64,000 nucleotides of DNA from CAYTGR01 sp964437445 (GTDB lineage: Bacteria; Chloroflexota; Anaerolineae; B4-G1; SLSP01), in the NCBI GenBank assembly GCA_964437445.1, contig CAYTGR010000010.1:1-64000 (forward strand). Direction: 5' to 3'. The translations under genes and the position numbers were made by a program. The notes under the pieces are model-generated. The model saw only the letters and a program-made list of their open reading frames with translations, had not been told where the DNA came from and made no database searches. Below, one piece after another: positions 36,327-44,089 of this stretch (position 1 is the stretch's first letter; each line of letters starts with the position of its first letter).

Positions 36327-37825
36327 ATGAGCAACTCAGGGTTAACGTTAGGTTGGGTGCCGCTGGCGCGGCCGACGTTTGATGTGCCGCTGGCCGAGGC
36401 GGTGANNNNNNNNNNNNNNNNNNNNNNNNNNNNNNNNNNNNNNNNNNNNNNNNNNNNNNNNNNNNNNNNNNNNNNNNNNNNNNNNNNNNNNNNNNNNNNN
36501 NNNNNGGTTGGGTGCCGCTGGCGCGGCCGACGTTTGATGTGCCGCTGGCCGAGGCGGTGACGCGCGCGGCGCGGGCGGCGCTGGAGGGGGCCGGGTTCAC
36601 GGTGGTGGGGCCGGAGGGGTTGGTGAGCACGGTGGAAGAGGCGCAGCAGGCCGCCGGGCTGCTGGCGCAGCAGCCGTTGGATCTGCTGGTGGTTTTCCAG
36701 GCGACGTTTGCCGATAGCACACCGGCGCAGACGTTGGCGGCGCAGGTAGCAGCGCCGTTGTTGCTCTGGGCGGTGCCAGAGGCGCGCACGGGGGGGCGGT
36801 TGCGGTTGAACTCGCTTTGCGGGATCAACCTGGCGGCGCACGCGCTGAAGCGGGCCGGGCGGCAGTACGAGACGGTCTATGCGGCGCCGGGCGAAGCGGC
36901 GGCGCTGGCACGGGTGGAGCAGCTGGCGCGCGCCGGCCGGGCACGGCGGACGTTGCGCGGAGCCCGTCTGGGGCGCGTGGGGGAAAATCCCGCCGGCTTT
37001 GAATCCTGCCTGGTGAACTGGGAGGGGCTGTTGCAGACGTTGGGGCTGGAGGTGGTGCAGCTGTCGCTGGCGGAGGTCTTTGCCGGCGCGCGGGCCGCCG
37101 ATCCGGCCGCGGTGGAGGCGACCTTGCAGGCGATAGCGGCGCGGGTGGCGGGGCTGGAGGCGCTGGAGCCGACGGCGCTCCGCCGGACGCTCGCGGCTTA
37201 TCTGACGCTGCGGCAGCTGGCGGGCGAGCAGAACCTGGCGGGGCTGGCTGTCCGCTGCTGGCCGGAGTTTTTCACCGACCTGGGGGGCGCCGCTTGCGGG
37301 GCGATGGCGCTGCTTTCCGATGAACTGACGCCGTGCAGTTGTGAGGCCGATGTCAACGGGACGGTGACGCAGCTGCTCTTGCAGGCCATCAGCGGCGAGG
37401 CGGCTTTCGGCACGGACCTGGTCTCGTTTGATCTGGAGGAGGGGACGGCAGTGCTCTGGCATTGCGGGCTGGCGCCGTTAGCGATGGCCGACCCGGAGTT
37501 CCAGCCGCGCGGGACGGTGCATTCCAACCGCAAATTGCCGCTGCTGCTGGAGTTCCCGCTCAAGCCGGGGCGGGTGACGTTGGCGCGGCTAAGTGAGGCG
37601 ACGGGCGGCTTCCGGCTGGTGGTGGGCAGCGGTGAGATGGTGCGGGCGCCGCTTAGCTTCAGCGGTACGTCGGGCGTGCTGCGGTTTGACCGGCCCGCGC
37701 GGGAGGTGCTGGAGACTATTTTGGGCGAAGGGCTGGAGCATCATGTCTCGCTGACTTATGGGGATTACGTCCCGGCGCTGCTGGCGCTGGCGCGCTGGCT
37801 GGGGTTGCCGGTGCTGCGACTGTAG
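36327..37825 (+). CDS. L-fucose/L-arabinose isomerase-like sugar isomerase (interrupted by scaffold gap)
   Basis: The gene is split by 100 N, but the 55 bases before the gap (36351-36405) are repeated exactly after it (36506-36560). Removing one copy and the N restores a single frame of 447 residues. The protein resembles the fucose isomerase-like family, with a Rossmann-type N-terminal half (LDLLVVFQATFADSTPAQTLA). A C-terminal domain with VRCWPEFF, the CGAMALLSDELTPCSCEADVNGTVTQ region, a metal-site Glu/Asp/His set and HCGLAPLAM follows. It should interconvert an aldose and a ketose. Its place beside the transaldolase and SuyAB-like gene makes sulfoquinovose a candidate substrate. Confidence 0.78.
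36406..36505. other. Scaffold gap (100 N) with duplicated flanks
   Basis: Exactly 100 N lie between two identical 55-base segments, which is what a scaffolder leaves when contigs overlap by one k-mer. The real DNA is probably continuous. Confidence 0.9.
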
Positions 37826-37831
37826 AAGGTT

Positions 37832-37876
37832 CTGCCTGGAGTAACGCGCTTCAGCGCGGAGAACGGCGCTCAAATG
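37832..37876. repeat. Degenerate copy of the palindromic-core intergenic repeat
   Basis: GTAACGCGCTTCAGCGCGG and a matching CGGCGCTCAAATGCCTTAC form the weakened core hairpin after the isomerase gene. Confidence 0.45.
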
Positions 37877-38010
37877 CCTTACACAAGGAGGTGTTCCAAA
37901 AGACGAGCATTCACGGGGTATTTACTAAAGCCGGTGTCGGGTTCTCAGTTCTCTGTGCAACTTCAAGTCTCTTTTCAGCCTGAGTAAGCTTTAAGAAGGA
38001 GGAAAATTTT

Positions 38011-39366
38011 ATGAAGGCGCGTGTGTTGTTTGGTCTGCTGTTGATTGCGACCCTGGTGTTGACGGCTTGCGGCACGACGCCGACCGCGGCCCCGACGACG
38101 CCTCCACCGACGACGGAGAAGCCGACCGAGCCGCCCGCCACCACCGTGGCGCCCACCGAAAAGCCAACCGAGCCGCCCAAGGAGCCGGTGGAGTTGCGGA
38201 TGATGTGGTACGACGACGGCAAAGAGGGCGAGGTGATGCGCGATCTGCTTAACCGCTTTGAGGCCCAGAATCCCGGCATCAAGGTGGTGATGGATACCGT
38301 GGCCTACAAGGACCTGCACAACATCCTCCAGACGCAGGTAGAGGGGGGCACGCCGCCCGATCTGGCCCGCATTAACGATGTGCCGCGCTTCCGGGGGCAG
38401 TATCTGGACCTGACGCCCTATCTCAGCGACGCGGCGGCCTGGACCAAGAACTGGCCGGAGCTAACGGTGGCGTGGATGCAGCAGGATGCGAACGACAAGG
38501 GGCTGTACGGTTTCCCCATCCAGTTCACGGTGACCGGCCCGTTCATCAACAAGACGCTCTTTGAGCAGGCGGGGGTGGCGATCCCCGGCGAGAAGGCGAC
38601 CTGGGAGCAGTGGGTGGCGGCGGCCAAAGAGGTGGCGCAGAAGACGCAGACGCCCTACGCCGTGGCGATTGACCGGACCGGGCACCGCTTCTGGGGACCC
38701 TCGCTGAGCATGTGCGCGACCTATATCCAACCCGATGGCAAGTTCAAGGTGGATACGCCGGGCTTCCGCAAGACGGCCCAGATGATCGTTGACTGGCACC
38801 AAGAGGGCATCACGCCGGCCGATGTCTGGGTGGGCGCGGGCGGCAACTATGCTTCCGCCAAGGATTACTTTGTCAATGCGCAGCTGGTGCTCTACATGTC
38901 GGGCAGCTGGCAGGTGGGCGGGTTTGCCGATGCCATCGGCGATAAGTTTGACTGGACGCCGATCCCGAATCCCTGCGGCGATTGCGGCTGCACGGGCATC
39001 CCCGGCGGCTCGGCGCTGATGGCGTTCAAGGCGACTCAGCATCCAGCCGAGGTGGGCAAGCTGATGGAATATCTGAGCAGCGAAGCGGTGCTCGGCGAGT
39101 TTGACGCGCGCTCGCTCTTCATCCCCGGCCATCTGGGCCTGGTCAAGAAGGGGCTGGATTATCCCAAAAACAAAGAGGCGCTGAGCGTCTTTGTCGCCGA
39201 GATCGCCAAGTTGATGCCGGAGGCTTACCAGCTGCAATATAGCCAGTACAGCTTCGCGCTCAACACGGAAATCCGCGACCGGCTGAGCCAGGTGATTGTC
39301 GGTGAACTGACGCTGGACGAGGCAATCCAGAAGATTCAGGAGAAGATGGACGAGACGGTGAAGTAA
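38011..39366 (+). CDS. Sugar ABC transporter solute-binding lipoprotein
   Basis: The 451-residue family 1 binding protein has a lipoprotein signal (LLLIATLVLTAC) and a Thr/Pro/Glu-rich linker of about 35 residues. The binding domain follows with ELRMMWYDDGKEGEVMRDLLNRFEAQNPGIKV. FSWQV-type ligand-contact segments include YMSGSWQVGGF, and NPCGDCGCTG forms an unusual Cys-rich loop. The ATG follows AAGGAGGA. It belongs with the two permeases downstream. In context the ligand may be sulfoquinovose or its glyceryl glycoside, or another hexoside; the sequence alone does not say. Confidence 0.9.
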   Translation: MKARVLFGLLLIATLVLTACGTTPTAAPTTPPPTTEKPTEPPATTVAPTEKPTEPPKEPVELRMMWYDDGKEGEVMRDLLNRFEAQNPGIKVVMDTVAYKDLHNILQTQVEGGTPPDLARINDVPRFRGQYLDLTPYLSDAAAWTKNWPELTVAWMQQDANDKGLYGFPIQFTVTGPFINKTLFEQAGVAIPGEKATWEQWVAAAKEVAQKTQTPYAVAIDRTGHRFWGPSLSMCATYIQPDGKFKVDTPGFRKTAQMIVDWHQEGITPADVWVGAGGNYASAKDYFVNAQLVLYMSGSWQVGGFADAIGDKFDWTPIPNPCGDCGCTGIPGGSALMAFKATQHPAEVGKLMEYLSSEAVLGEFDARSLFIPGHLGLVKKGLDYPKNKEALSVFVAEIAKLMPEAYQLQYSQYSFALNTEIRDRLSQVIVGELTLDEAIQKIQEKMDETVK

Positions 39367-39462
39367 GCCGTTGGGTTGCCGGCGGTGATAGGGGGATGCG
39401 TCAAGGTGGCCGGGCTATCCTGGCGCATCCCCAGGCATTTTGGGGAGCCTGGGTTGGTCGTG

Positions 39463-39728
39463 CTGCGCTTCAACGCGCACAAGACGGCGCTCAAGTTAGC
39501 GTTTCAGCGTCTCAGCGTTTCAGCGTTTTAGCGCGGCAAAACGGCGCTGAAGCGCCTCACTACAAACAGAGCGTTATTTTCAGAGGAGATTTCATCCTTT
39601 CGCCTTCATCCTTCATCCTTTTTCAAAGGTGAGCGGTGAGTGGTGAGCAGGAAACAGGCACTTCTGCTTTCTGCTCACTATTCTGCTCTCTGCTCACTCC
39701 TTAACTGGTTTCTATATTTCAGAGGAGG
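39463..39728. repeat. Compound intergenic repeat block
   Basis: The gene-free stretch 39367-39736 is mostly repeats. It has a palindromic-core element with four octamer units of the AGCGTTTC type, the conserved GCGTTATTTTCAGAGGAG end, and TTCATCC heptamers (39591-39618). A GTGAGCA-type heptamer block (39629-39706) ends in a second CAGAGGAGG, which serves as the Shine-Dalgarno of the next gene. Confidence 0.75.
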
Positions 39729-39736
39729 AAGCTTAA

Positions 39737-40750
39737 GTGGCCAAGCGTAGACCCTGGTTCGGTAGCAGAGTGGGAAATTGGCTGATGCAGCCTCTCTATG
39801 CGGTGCTGAATCTCCTGGATTTTATCCTGACCCCCTTGCAAAAGCTGATCGGCGTGGAGCGGATGGGCTATTTTTTCGTGCTGCCCAATTTGTTGATCTT
39901 TGGCCTCTTTATCCTGTTGCCCATGCTCTTGAACTTTTATTACGGGTTTACCAGTGGCAACTCTATTTTGCTGGAGAACCGGACCTGGGTCGGCCTGGGC
40001 AATTTGGAGAAGCTGTTGACCTGTGCGGATTATTTAAACCCCACCAGTTGCCGCGAGGACCTCTTCTGGCGGGGGCTCTTCAACACGGTGGCCTTCGTGT
40101 TCGGACAGGTGATCAGCATGGTGGTGCTGGCGCTGGTCACGGCGCTGGCCCTCAATCGGAAGATCGTCGGGCGGGGCTTTTTCCGCAGCATGGTCTTTTA
40201 CCCGGTGCTGCTCTCGCCGGTGGTGGTGGCGCTCATCTGGAAGTGGATTTTGCAGGGCGATTACGGTCTGCTCAATGCGCTGCTGGTGGGGTTGGGCTTC
40301 AAGAAGATTCCTTTTCTGTTGAACGCGACCTGGGCGCGCTTTTGGGTGATTGCGATCAGCGTTTGGGCGCAGATGGGCTTTTACACGCTGATTCTGCTGG
40401 CCGGGTTGCAATCCATTCCTGCTTCGCTCTACGAGGCGGCAGCTTTAGACGGCGCTAACGACTGGAACCGGTTCCGCTATGTCACGTTGCCGCTGTTGAT
40501 GCCAACCATGATCGTGGTCCTGGTGCTTTCGGTGATCCGCGCGGTGCAGGTCTTTGACCAGGTCTTCGTGCTGACGAGCGGCGGCCCCGGCACGGCGACG
40601 CTCTATGTCGTGCAATATATCTACCGGACGGCGTTTGAGCACCGGCAGTATGGGATGGCGGCGGCGGCCTCGCTGGTGCTGGCGATCATTTTGATGGTGC
40701 TGACCGTGATCCAGCTGCGGTTGGGGCGCGAGAGCGATGTGGCGTCGTGA
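39737..40750 (+). CDS. Carbohydrate ABC transporter permease (MalF/UgpA type)
   Basis: The 337-residue permease has an amphipathic N-terminus, six membrane segments and the EAA motif EAAALDGANDWNRFRYVTLP. VFVLTSGGPGTATLYVVQYIY, typical of CUT1 permeases, lies near the end. The GTG at 39737 follows AGAGGAGG, which belongs to the intergenic repeat. The stop is 11 bases before the MalG-like gene. No ATPase gene is in the locus. Confidence 0.92.
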   Translation: MAKRRPWFGSRVGNWLMQPLYAVLNLLDFILTPLQKLIGVERMGYFFVLPNLLIFGLFILLPMLLNFYYGFTSGNSILLENRTWVGLGNLEKLLTCADYLNPTSCREDLFWRGLFNTVAFVFGQVISMVVLALVTALALNRKIVGRGFFRSMVFYPVLLSPVVVALIWKWILQGDYGLLNALLVGLGFKKIPFLLNATWARFWVIAISVWAQMGFYTLILLAGLQSIPASLYEAAALDGANDWNRFRYVTLPLLMPTMIVVLVLSVIRAVQVFDQVFVLTSGGPGTATLYVVQYIYRTAFEHRQYGMAAAASLVLAIILMVLTVIQLRLGRESDVAS

Positions 40751-40760
40751 GGAGGGCAAC

Positions 40761-41816
40761 ATGAGCAGTGTATGGGAATTTTTGGGGCGCCGGCAGGGGG
40801 GGAAGCGGTTGACAACCGCCGATCTGGTGACGTACCTGTATCTGCTGTTGGGGACGGTGGTGATGTTCGGCCCCGTGGTCTGGCTCATCCTTTCCTCGTT
40901 CAAGCCGATTGAGGGGCTGTACGAGTTCCCGCCGACCTTTCTGCCTTACCGTCAGCAGACGGTGCTGGTCCCCGGCTACGCTGAGCCGTTGCCGCTCTAC
41001 GAGGTGACGCTGGAGGATGGGACCGTGCGCCGGCTGGCGCAGATCTCGCGGGTGGGGCTGGTGGCCCGCATGATTGATCCGGCCGCGCCGGAAGCGAAAC
41101 CGCTCCAGGTCAAGATTGATCAGCGGCGACCGGTGCGCAAGGTGGTCTTTAACCTGGATAATTACACCGGCGCGATCAAGAGTTTCCCTTTCCTGACCTA
41201 TTTACGGAACACGGTGTTTGTCACCGTCGTTGCGACGCTCTTCACGCTGCTCTTTAACAGTATGGCGGCCTTTGGGCTGAGCAAGTACCGCTTTGCCGGC
41301 CGCGATGCCATCTTCCTGGTGATGATCAGCACGCTGATGGTCCCGGTCTCGGTGATTCTGATCCCGGCGTTCCTGGTCATCTCCAAAGTGGGGTGGAGCA
41401 ACAATCTGTGGGGGCTGATCATCCCCGGTGCGGCGACGCCGACGGGCGTTTTTTTGCTGCGGCAGTACATGCTCACCATCCCTGATGAGCTGATGGACTC
41501 GGCGCGAATTGACGGCGCGAGCGAGTGGCGCATCTACTGGCAGATCATCCTGCCGCTGGCAGCGCCGGCGCTGGCCGTGTTGACGATCTTTTCCGTCATG
41601 TGGCGCTGGAACGATTTTCTCTGGCCGCTGATTGTGCTGAGCAAATCGGAGCTCTTCACGTTGCAGGTGGGGCTCAATGCTTTCCAGGGCGATTTGAATG
41701 TGCAGTGGCATTACATCCTGGCGATGACGGTGTTGACGCTGCTGCCGATCAGCGTGGTGTTTGCGTTCTTGCAGAAGTATATTACAACGGGCATAGCGAC
41801 GACGGGGATGAAGTGA
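40761..41816 (+). CDS. Carbohydrate ABC transporter permease (MalG type) with long external loop
   Basis: The 351-residue permease has the EAA motif DSARIDGASEWRIYWQIILP and the usual C-terminus ITTGIATTGMK. Between the first and second membrane helices lies an external insertion of about 80 residues (FLPYRQQTVLVPGYAEPLPLYEV onwards), which is longer than in MalG. The ATG at 40761 follows AGGAGGG. Its TGA stop is also the first part of the following heptamer array. Confidence 0.92.
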   Translation: MSSVWEFLGRRQGGKRLTTADLVTYLYLLLGTVVMFGPVVWLILSSFKPIEGLYEFPPTFLPYRQQTVLVPGYAEPLPLYEVTLEDGTVRRLAQISRVGLVARMIDPAAPEAKPLQVKIDQRRPVRKVVFNLDNYTGAIKSFPFLTYLRNTVFVTVVATLFTLLFNSMAAFGLSKYRFAGRDAIFLVMISTLMVPVSVILIPAFLVISKVGWSNNLWGLIIPGAATPTGVFLLRQYMLTIPDELMDSARIDGASEWRIYWQIILPLAAPALAVLTIFSVMWRWNDFLWPLIVLSKSELFTLQVGLNAFQGDLNVQWHYILAMTVLTLLPISVVFAFLQKYITTGIATTGMK

Positions 41817-41921
41817 GGCGTGAGACGTGAGACGTGAGGCGTGAAACGTGAGACGTGAGACGTGAGACGTGAAGCGTGAAACGTGAACGGGAAATGGGAA
41901 GCGGGAAACGTGAAACGGGAA
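41814..41921 (+). repeat. CGTGARA heptamer array starting on a stop codon
   Basis: About nine clean seven-base units (CGTGAGA, CGTGAGG, CGTGAAA, CGTGAAG) start at the TGA of the permease gene. They decay into GGGAAATGGGAAGC-like sequence before the next start. Confidence 0.85.
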
Positions 41922-42464
41922 ATGGGATTGAGTGATGAGGGGGGAGTGAGTGAGCAGGGGTTCCGGCCGACCTGGACGGCGCTGAAGCGGGGGGAGAGGG
42001 TGTGGGGCAGTAAGCAGGATAGTCCCCTGCTCCTGTACCGTCACAGGCGCTGGCACTTTATCACGCTGGGGCCGGTTCTCACCCCGGAGTTCAAGACCGT
42101 GCCGGGCATTCGCACCGTCAATTTCATGCCCACAGCGCGGGCCAGGCAGAGCGTGGCCGACTGGCTGCCATATTACCAGCTGCTGGCCTTGAGCGAGGTC
42201 GCGCCGAACTTTGAGCAGGAGGTGCGCCATAAAATCCTGCCGACGGCCGCTGACTACCGGCCATGGCTCCACCAGGGCTGGGTGAAAATCGTCGGGGGTT
42301 TCACGACGGATACATTGGAAGCGCTGCCCTATAAGCCGGTGCAAGAGGAGCAGTTGGTGGTCCAGATCCAAGCCATGATGAAACGCGGTGCGGCCGGGCC
42401 ATTCTTGAGTTTTGAGCGCTCCGCTGAGGGGTGGGATGACATTAAATTACTGGCGATAGGGTAG
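41922..42464 (+). CDS. Protein of unknown function
   Basis: I do not recognise this protein of about 180 residues. It has no signal or membrane segment; the middle reads LLLYRHRRWHFITLGPVLTPEFKTVPG and the end LLAIG. The start is uncertain. The frame is open back into the heptamer array (41883), and I take the ATG at 41922, while a GTG at 41946 is possible. Its first residues are probably repeat-derived. It lies within the sugar locus on the same strand, but nothing ties it to the pathway. Confidence 0.55.
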   Translation: MGLSDEGGVSEQGFRPTWTALKRGERVWGSKQDSPLLLYRHRRWHFITLGPVLTPEFKTVPGIRTVNFMPTARARQSVADWLPYYQLLALSEVAPNFEQEVRHKILPTAADYRPWLHQGWVKIVGGFTTDTLEALPYKPVQEEQLVVQIQAMMKRGAAGPFLSFERSAEGWDDIKLLAIG

Positions 42465-42482
42465 ATGTTTTATGGGATGACA

Positions 42483-42530
42483 GCCCACGGACCACTGACC
42501 ACAAATGGGTGGTTTGTCGTCCGTGGTCTT
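42483..42530. repeat. GACSACR heptamer array, inverted halves
   Basis: Forward units (42483-42503) and reverse-complement units (42509-42530) face each other around a short centre, forming a hairpin just before the Shine-Dalgarno of the next gene. Confidence 0.7.
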
Positions 42531-42545
42531 AATCAGGAGGCAAAA

Positions 42546-43124
42546 ATGGCAGAGGACCTTTTCCGTCGCGTTTTCCGCGTGATCAACCGCTATTTCATGG
42601 TCCCGGCCTTCCGGCTGGGATTGGGTCCGCTCATCTGTAACCCGGTCGCCGGCTACATCATGGTGCTCAAGACCGTGGGGCGTAAGAGCGGGAAGAGCCG
42701 CTACACGCCGGTCAACTACGCGATTCTGGACGGCGCGGTCTACTGCGGGGCAGGGTTCGGCGTGAAAGCGCACTGGTACCGGAATCTGGCGGCGAACCCG
42801 GTGGTGGAGGTGATCCTGCCCGGGAGCGCGTTCGCCGGTCGCGCCGAGCCGGTGACGGAGCCAGACGAGGCGTTGCGCGCGCTGCGCGCGGTCCTGAAAA
42901 ACTCCGGTTTTGCGGCTTTTGCCTTTGAGGGGATCAATCCCTTTACGATTTCCGATGAGGCGCTTCGTTCTAAGCTGGAGACTATGCGTCTGATCCGCAT
43001 TCGGCCCACCGGCATTGGAAGTGGCCCGGCCGATCCGGGCGGCTGGTTGTGGGTGGTGATGATGGGGGTGCAGCTTGCCGGATTGGTGGCTTTGATCCTG
43101 GGGGTGCGCAAGCGTAAGGTGTGA
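42546..43124 (+). CDS. Deazaflavin/nitroreductase (DUF385, Ddn-like) family protein
   Basis: The 192-residue protein has the Ddn/DUF385 core, with LKTVGRKSGKSRYTPVNYAILDGAVYCGAGFGVKAHWYRNLAANPVVEV. Its Trp-Tyr-Arg-Asn-Leu stretch is the family hallmark. A C-terminal membrane helix (GGWLWVVMMGVQLAGLVALIL) with a basic tail is unusual for the family and suggests membrane anchoring. ATG 42546 follows AGGAGG. Related proteins bind F420 or haem-like cofactors and act on quinones or nitro compounds. Its link to the sugar locus is unclear. Confidence 0.8.
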   Translation: MAEDLFRRVFRVINRYFMVPAFRLGLGPLICNPVAGYIMVLKTVGRKSGKSRYTPVNYAILDGAVYCGAGFGVKAHWYRNLAANPVVEVILPGSAFAGRAEPVTEPDEALRALRAVLKNSGFAAFAFEGINPFTISDEALRSKLETMRLIRIRPTGIGSGPADPGGWLWVVMMGVQLAGLVALILGVRKRKV

Positions 43125-43194
43125 AGCGTGAAACGTGAGGCGTGAAACGTGAGACGTGAAACGTGAAACGTGAAACGTGAGGCGTGAAACGTTA
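43122..43194 (+). repeat. CGTGARA heptamer array starting on a stop codon
   Basis: About ten seven-base units begin at the TGA stop of the DUF385 gene, as in the array at 41814. Confidence 0.85.
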
Positions 43195-43250
43195 TCATGT
43201 TTGACGTTAGATGAGTTAAACCTTGTATATAGAATAGAGAGGAGATTCCC

Positions 43251-43846
43251 ATGAAATTCTTTCTGGATAGTGCGCATACGCACGAGATTGCTTACGCTTT
43301 GGAGATGTGGAACCTGGACGGGGTGACGACGAACCCGCGCCACGTCAAGGAGTCCGGCAAGCCGTTCATGACGGTGATCCGCGAGATTGCCGACCTGTTC
43401 AAGGGGACGGAGAAGCCGATCTCGGTGGAGGTCAACCCGCACCATACGGAATGGCAGGCGATGGTGGCCGAGGCCGAGCAGCTGGCCGCGATCAGCCCCA
43501 ATTTTGTGATCAAGCTGCCCGCCACCGAACCCGGTTACAAATCGGTGGCGGTGCTCAAAGAGAAGGGCATCCGCGCTAACCTGACGTTGGTGTTCTCGGC
43601 GGCGCAGGCATTGCACGCGATGCGCATGGGGGCCTTCTTCGTCTCGCCGTTCATCGGCTGGAAGGAATCCAACGGCGAGGAGACGCTGAGCATGATTGAG
43701 GACATTGTCGCCATCCGCGACAACTTCGGCTTCACCACCGAGATCATCGTCGCGGCGGTGCGCAACGGCCGGCAGATCGCCGACGCGGCGGTGGCCGGCG
43801 CCGACATCGTCACGGCAGGGTTTGCGGTCTTCAAGGATGCGTTTGA
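43251..43846 (+). CDS. Transaldolase, FSA type (candidate sulfofructose transaldolase), 3' end in gap
   Basis: The 198 visible residues are a small transaldolase/fructose-6-phosphate aldolase-like barrel. MKFFLDSAHTHEI and GVTTNPRHV lie at the N-terminus. The Schiff-base Lys88 is in NFVIKLPAT, then come ANLTLVFSAAQA, FVSPFIGW and ADIVTAGFAVFKDAF. About 20 C-terminal residues are lost in the scaffold gap. The ATG follows GAGGAG. In sulfo-TAL pathways an enzyme of this size splits 6-deoxy-6-sulfofructose, moving dihydroxyacetone to glyceraldehyde-3-phosphate and releasing sulfolactaldehyde. The neighbours (isomerase, GH31, SuyAB-like) support that role, but an ordinary transaldolase is not excluded. 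Confidence 0.82.
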
Positions 43847-43946
43847 NNNNNNNNNNNNNNNNNNNNNNNNNNNNNNNNNNNNNNNNNNNNNNNNNNNNNN
43901 NNNNNNNNNNNNNNNNNNNNNNNNNNNNNNNNNNNNNNNNNNNNNN
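43847..43946. other. Scaffold gap (100 N)
   Basis: Exactly 100 N truncate the transaldolase gene. The flanks do not overlap. The break falls where a heptamer array begins, which explains the assembly failure; the true gap length is unknown. Confidence 0.9.
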
Positions 43947-44071
43947 CGTGATACGTGAGGCGTGAGGCGTGATGCGTGATACGTGAGGCGTGAGGCGTGA
44001 TGCGTGATACGTGAGGCGTGAGACGTTTCACGTTTTACGTTTCACGTTTCACGTTTCACGTCTCACGTTTT
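43947..44071. repeat. CGTGARR/CGTTTCA heptamer array with 28-base higher-order period and orientation switch
   Basis: Eleven forward units (43947 to about 44022) show a 28-base super-repeat of four heptamers in the order CGTGATA, CGTGAGG, CGTGAGG, CGTGATG, given twice and begun a third time. The array then flips into about six reverse-complement units (CGTTTCA, CGTTTTA, CGTCTCA), so the transcript could fold into a long hairpin before the GH31 start. Confidence 0.85.
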
Positions 44072-44089
44072 TTTCTGCAAGAAGGTCTT

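Noticed and set aside
36351..36560. Possible genuine direct repeat or gene duplication
   Set aside because: The exact 55-base identity around exactly 100 N and the restored frame point to an assembly overlap.
43947..44071. Possible CRISPR array
   Set aside because: The 28-base units are contiguous with no spacers and consist of heptamers; no cas genes are present.
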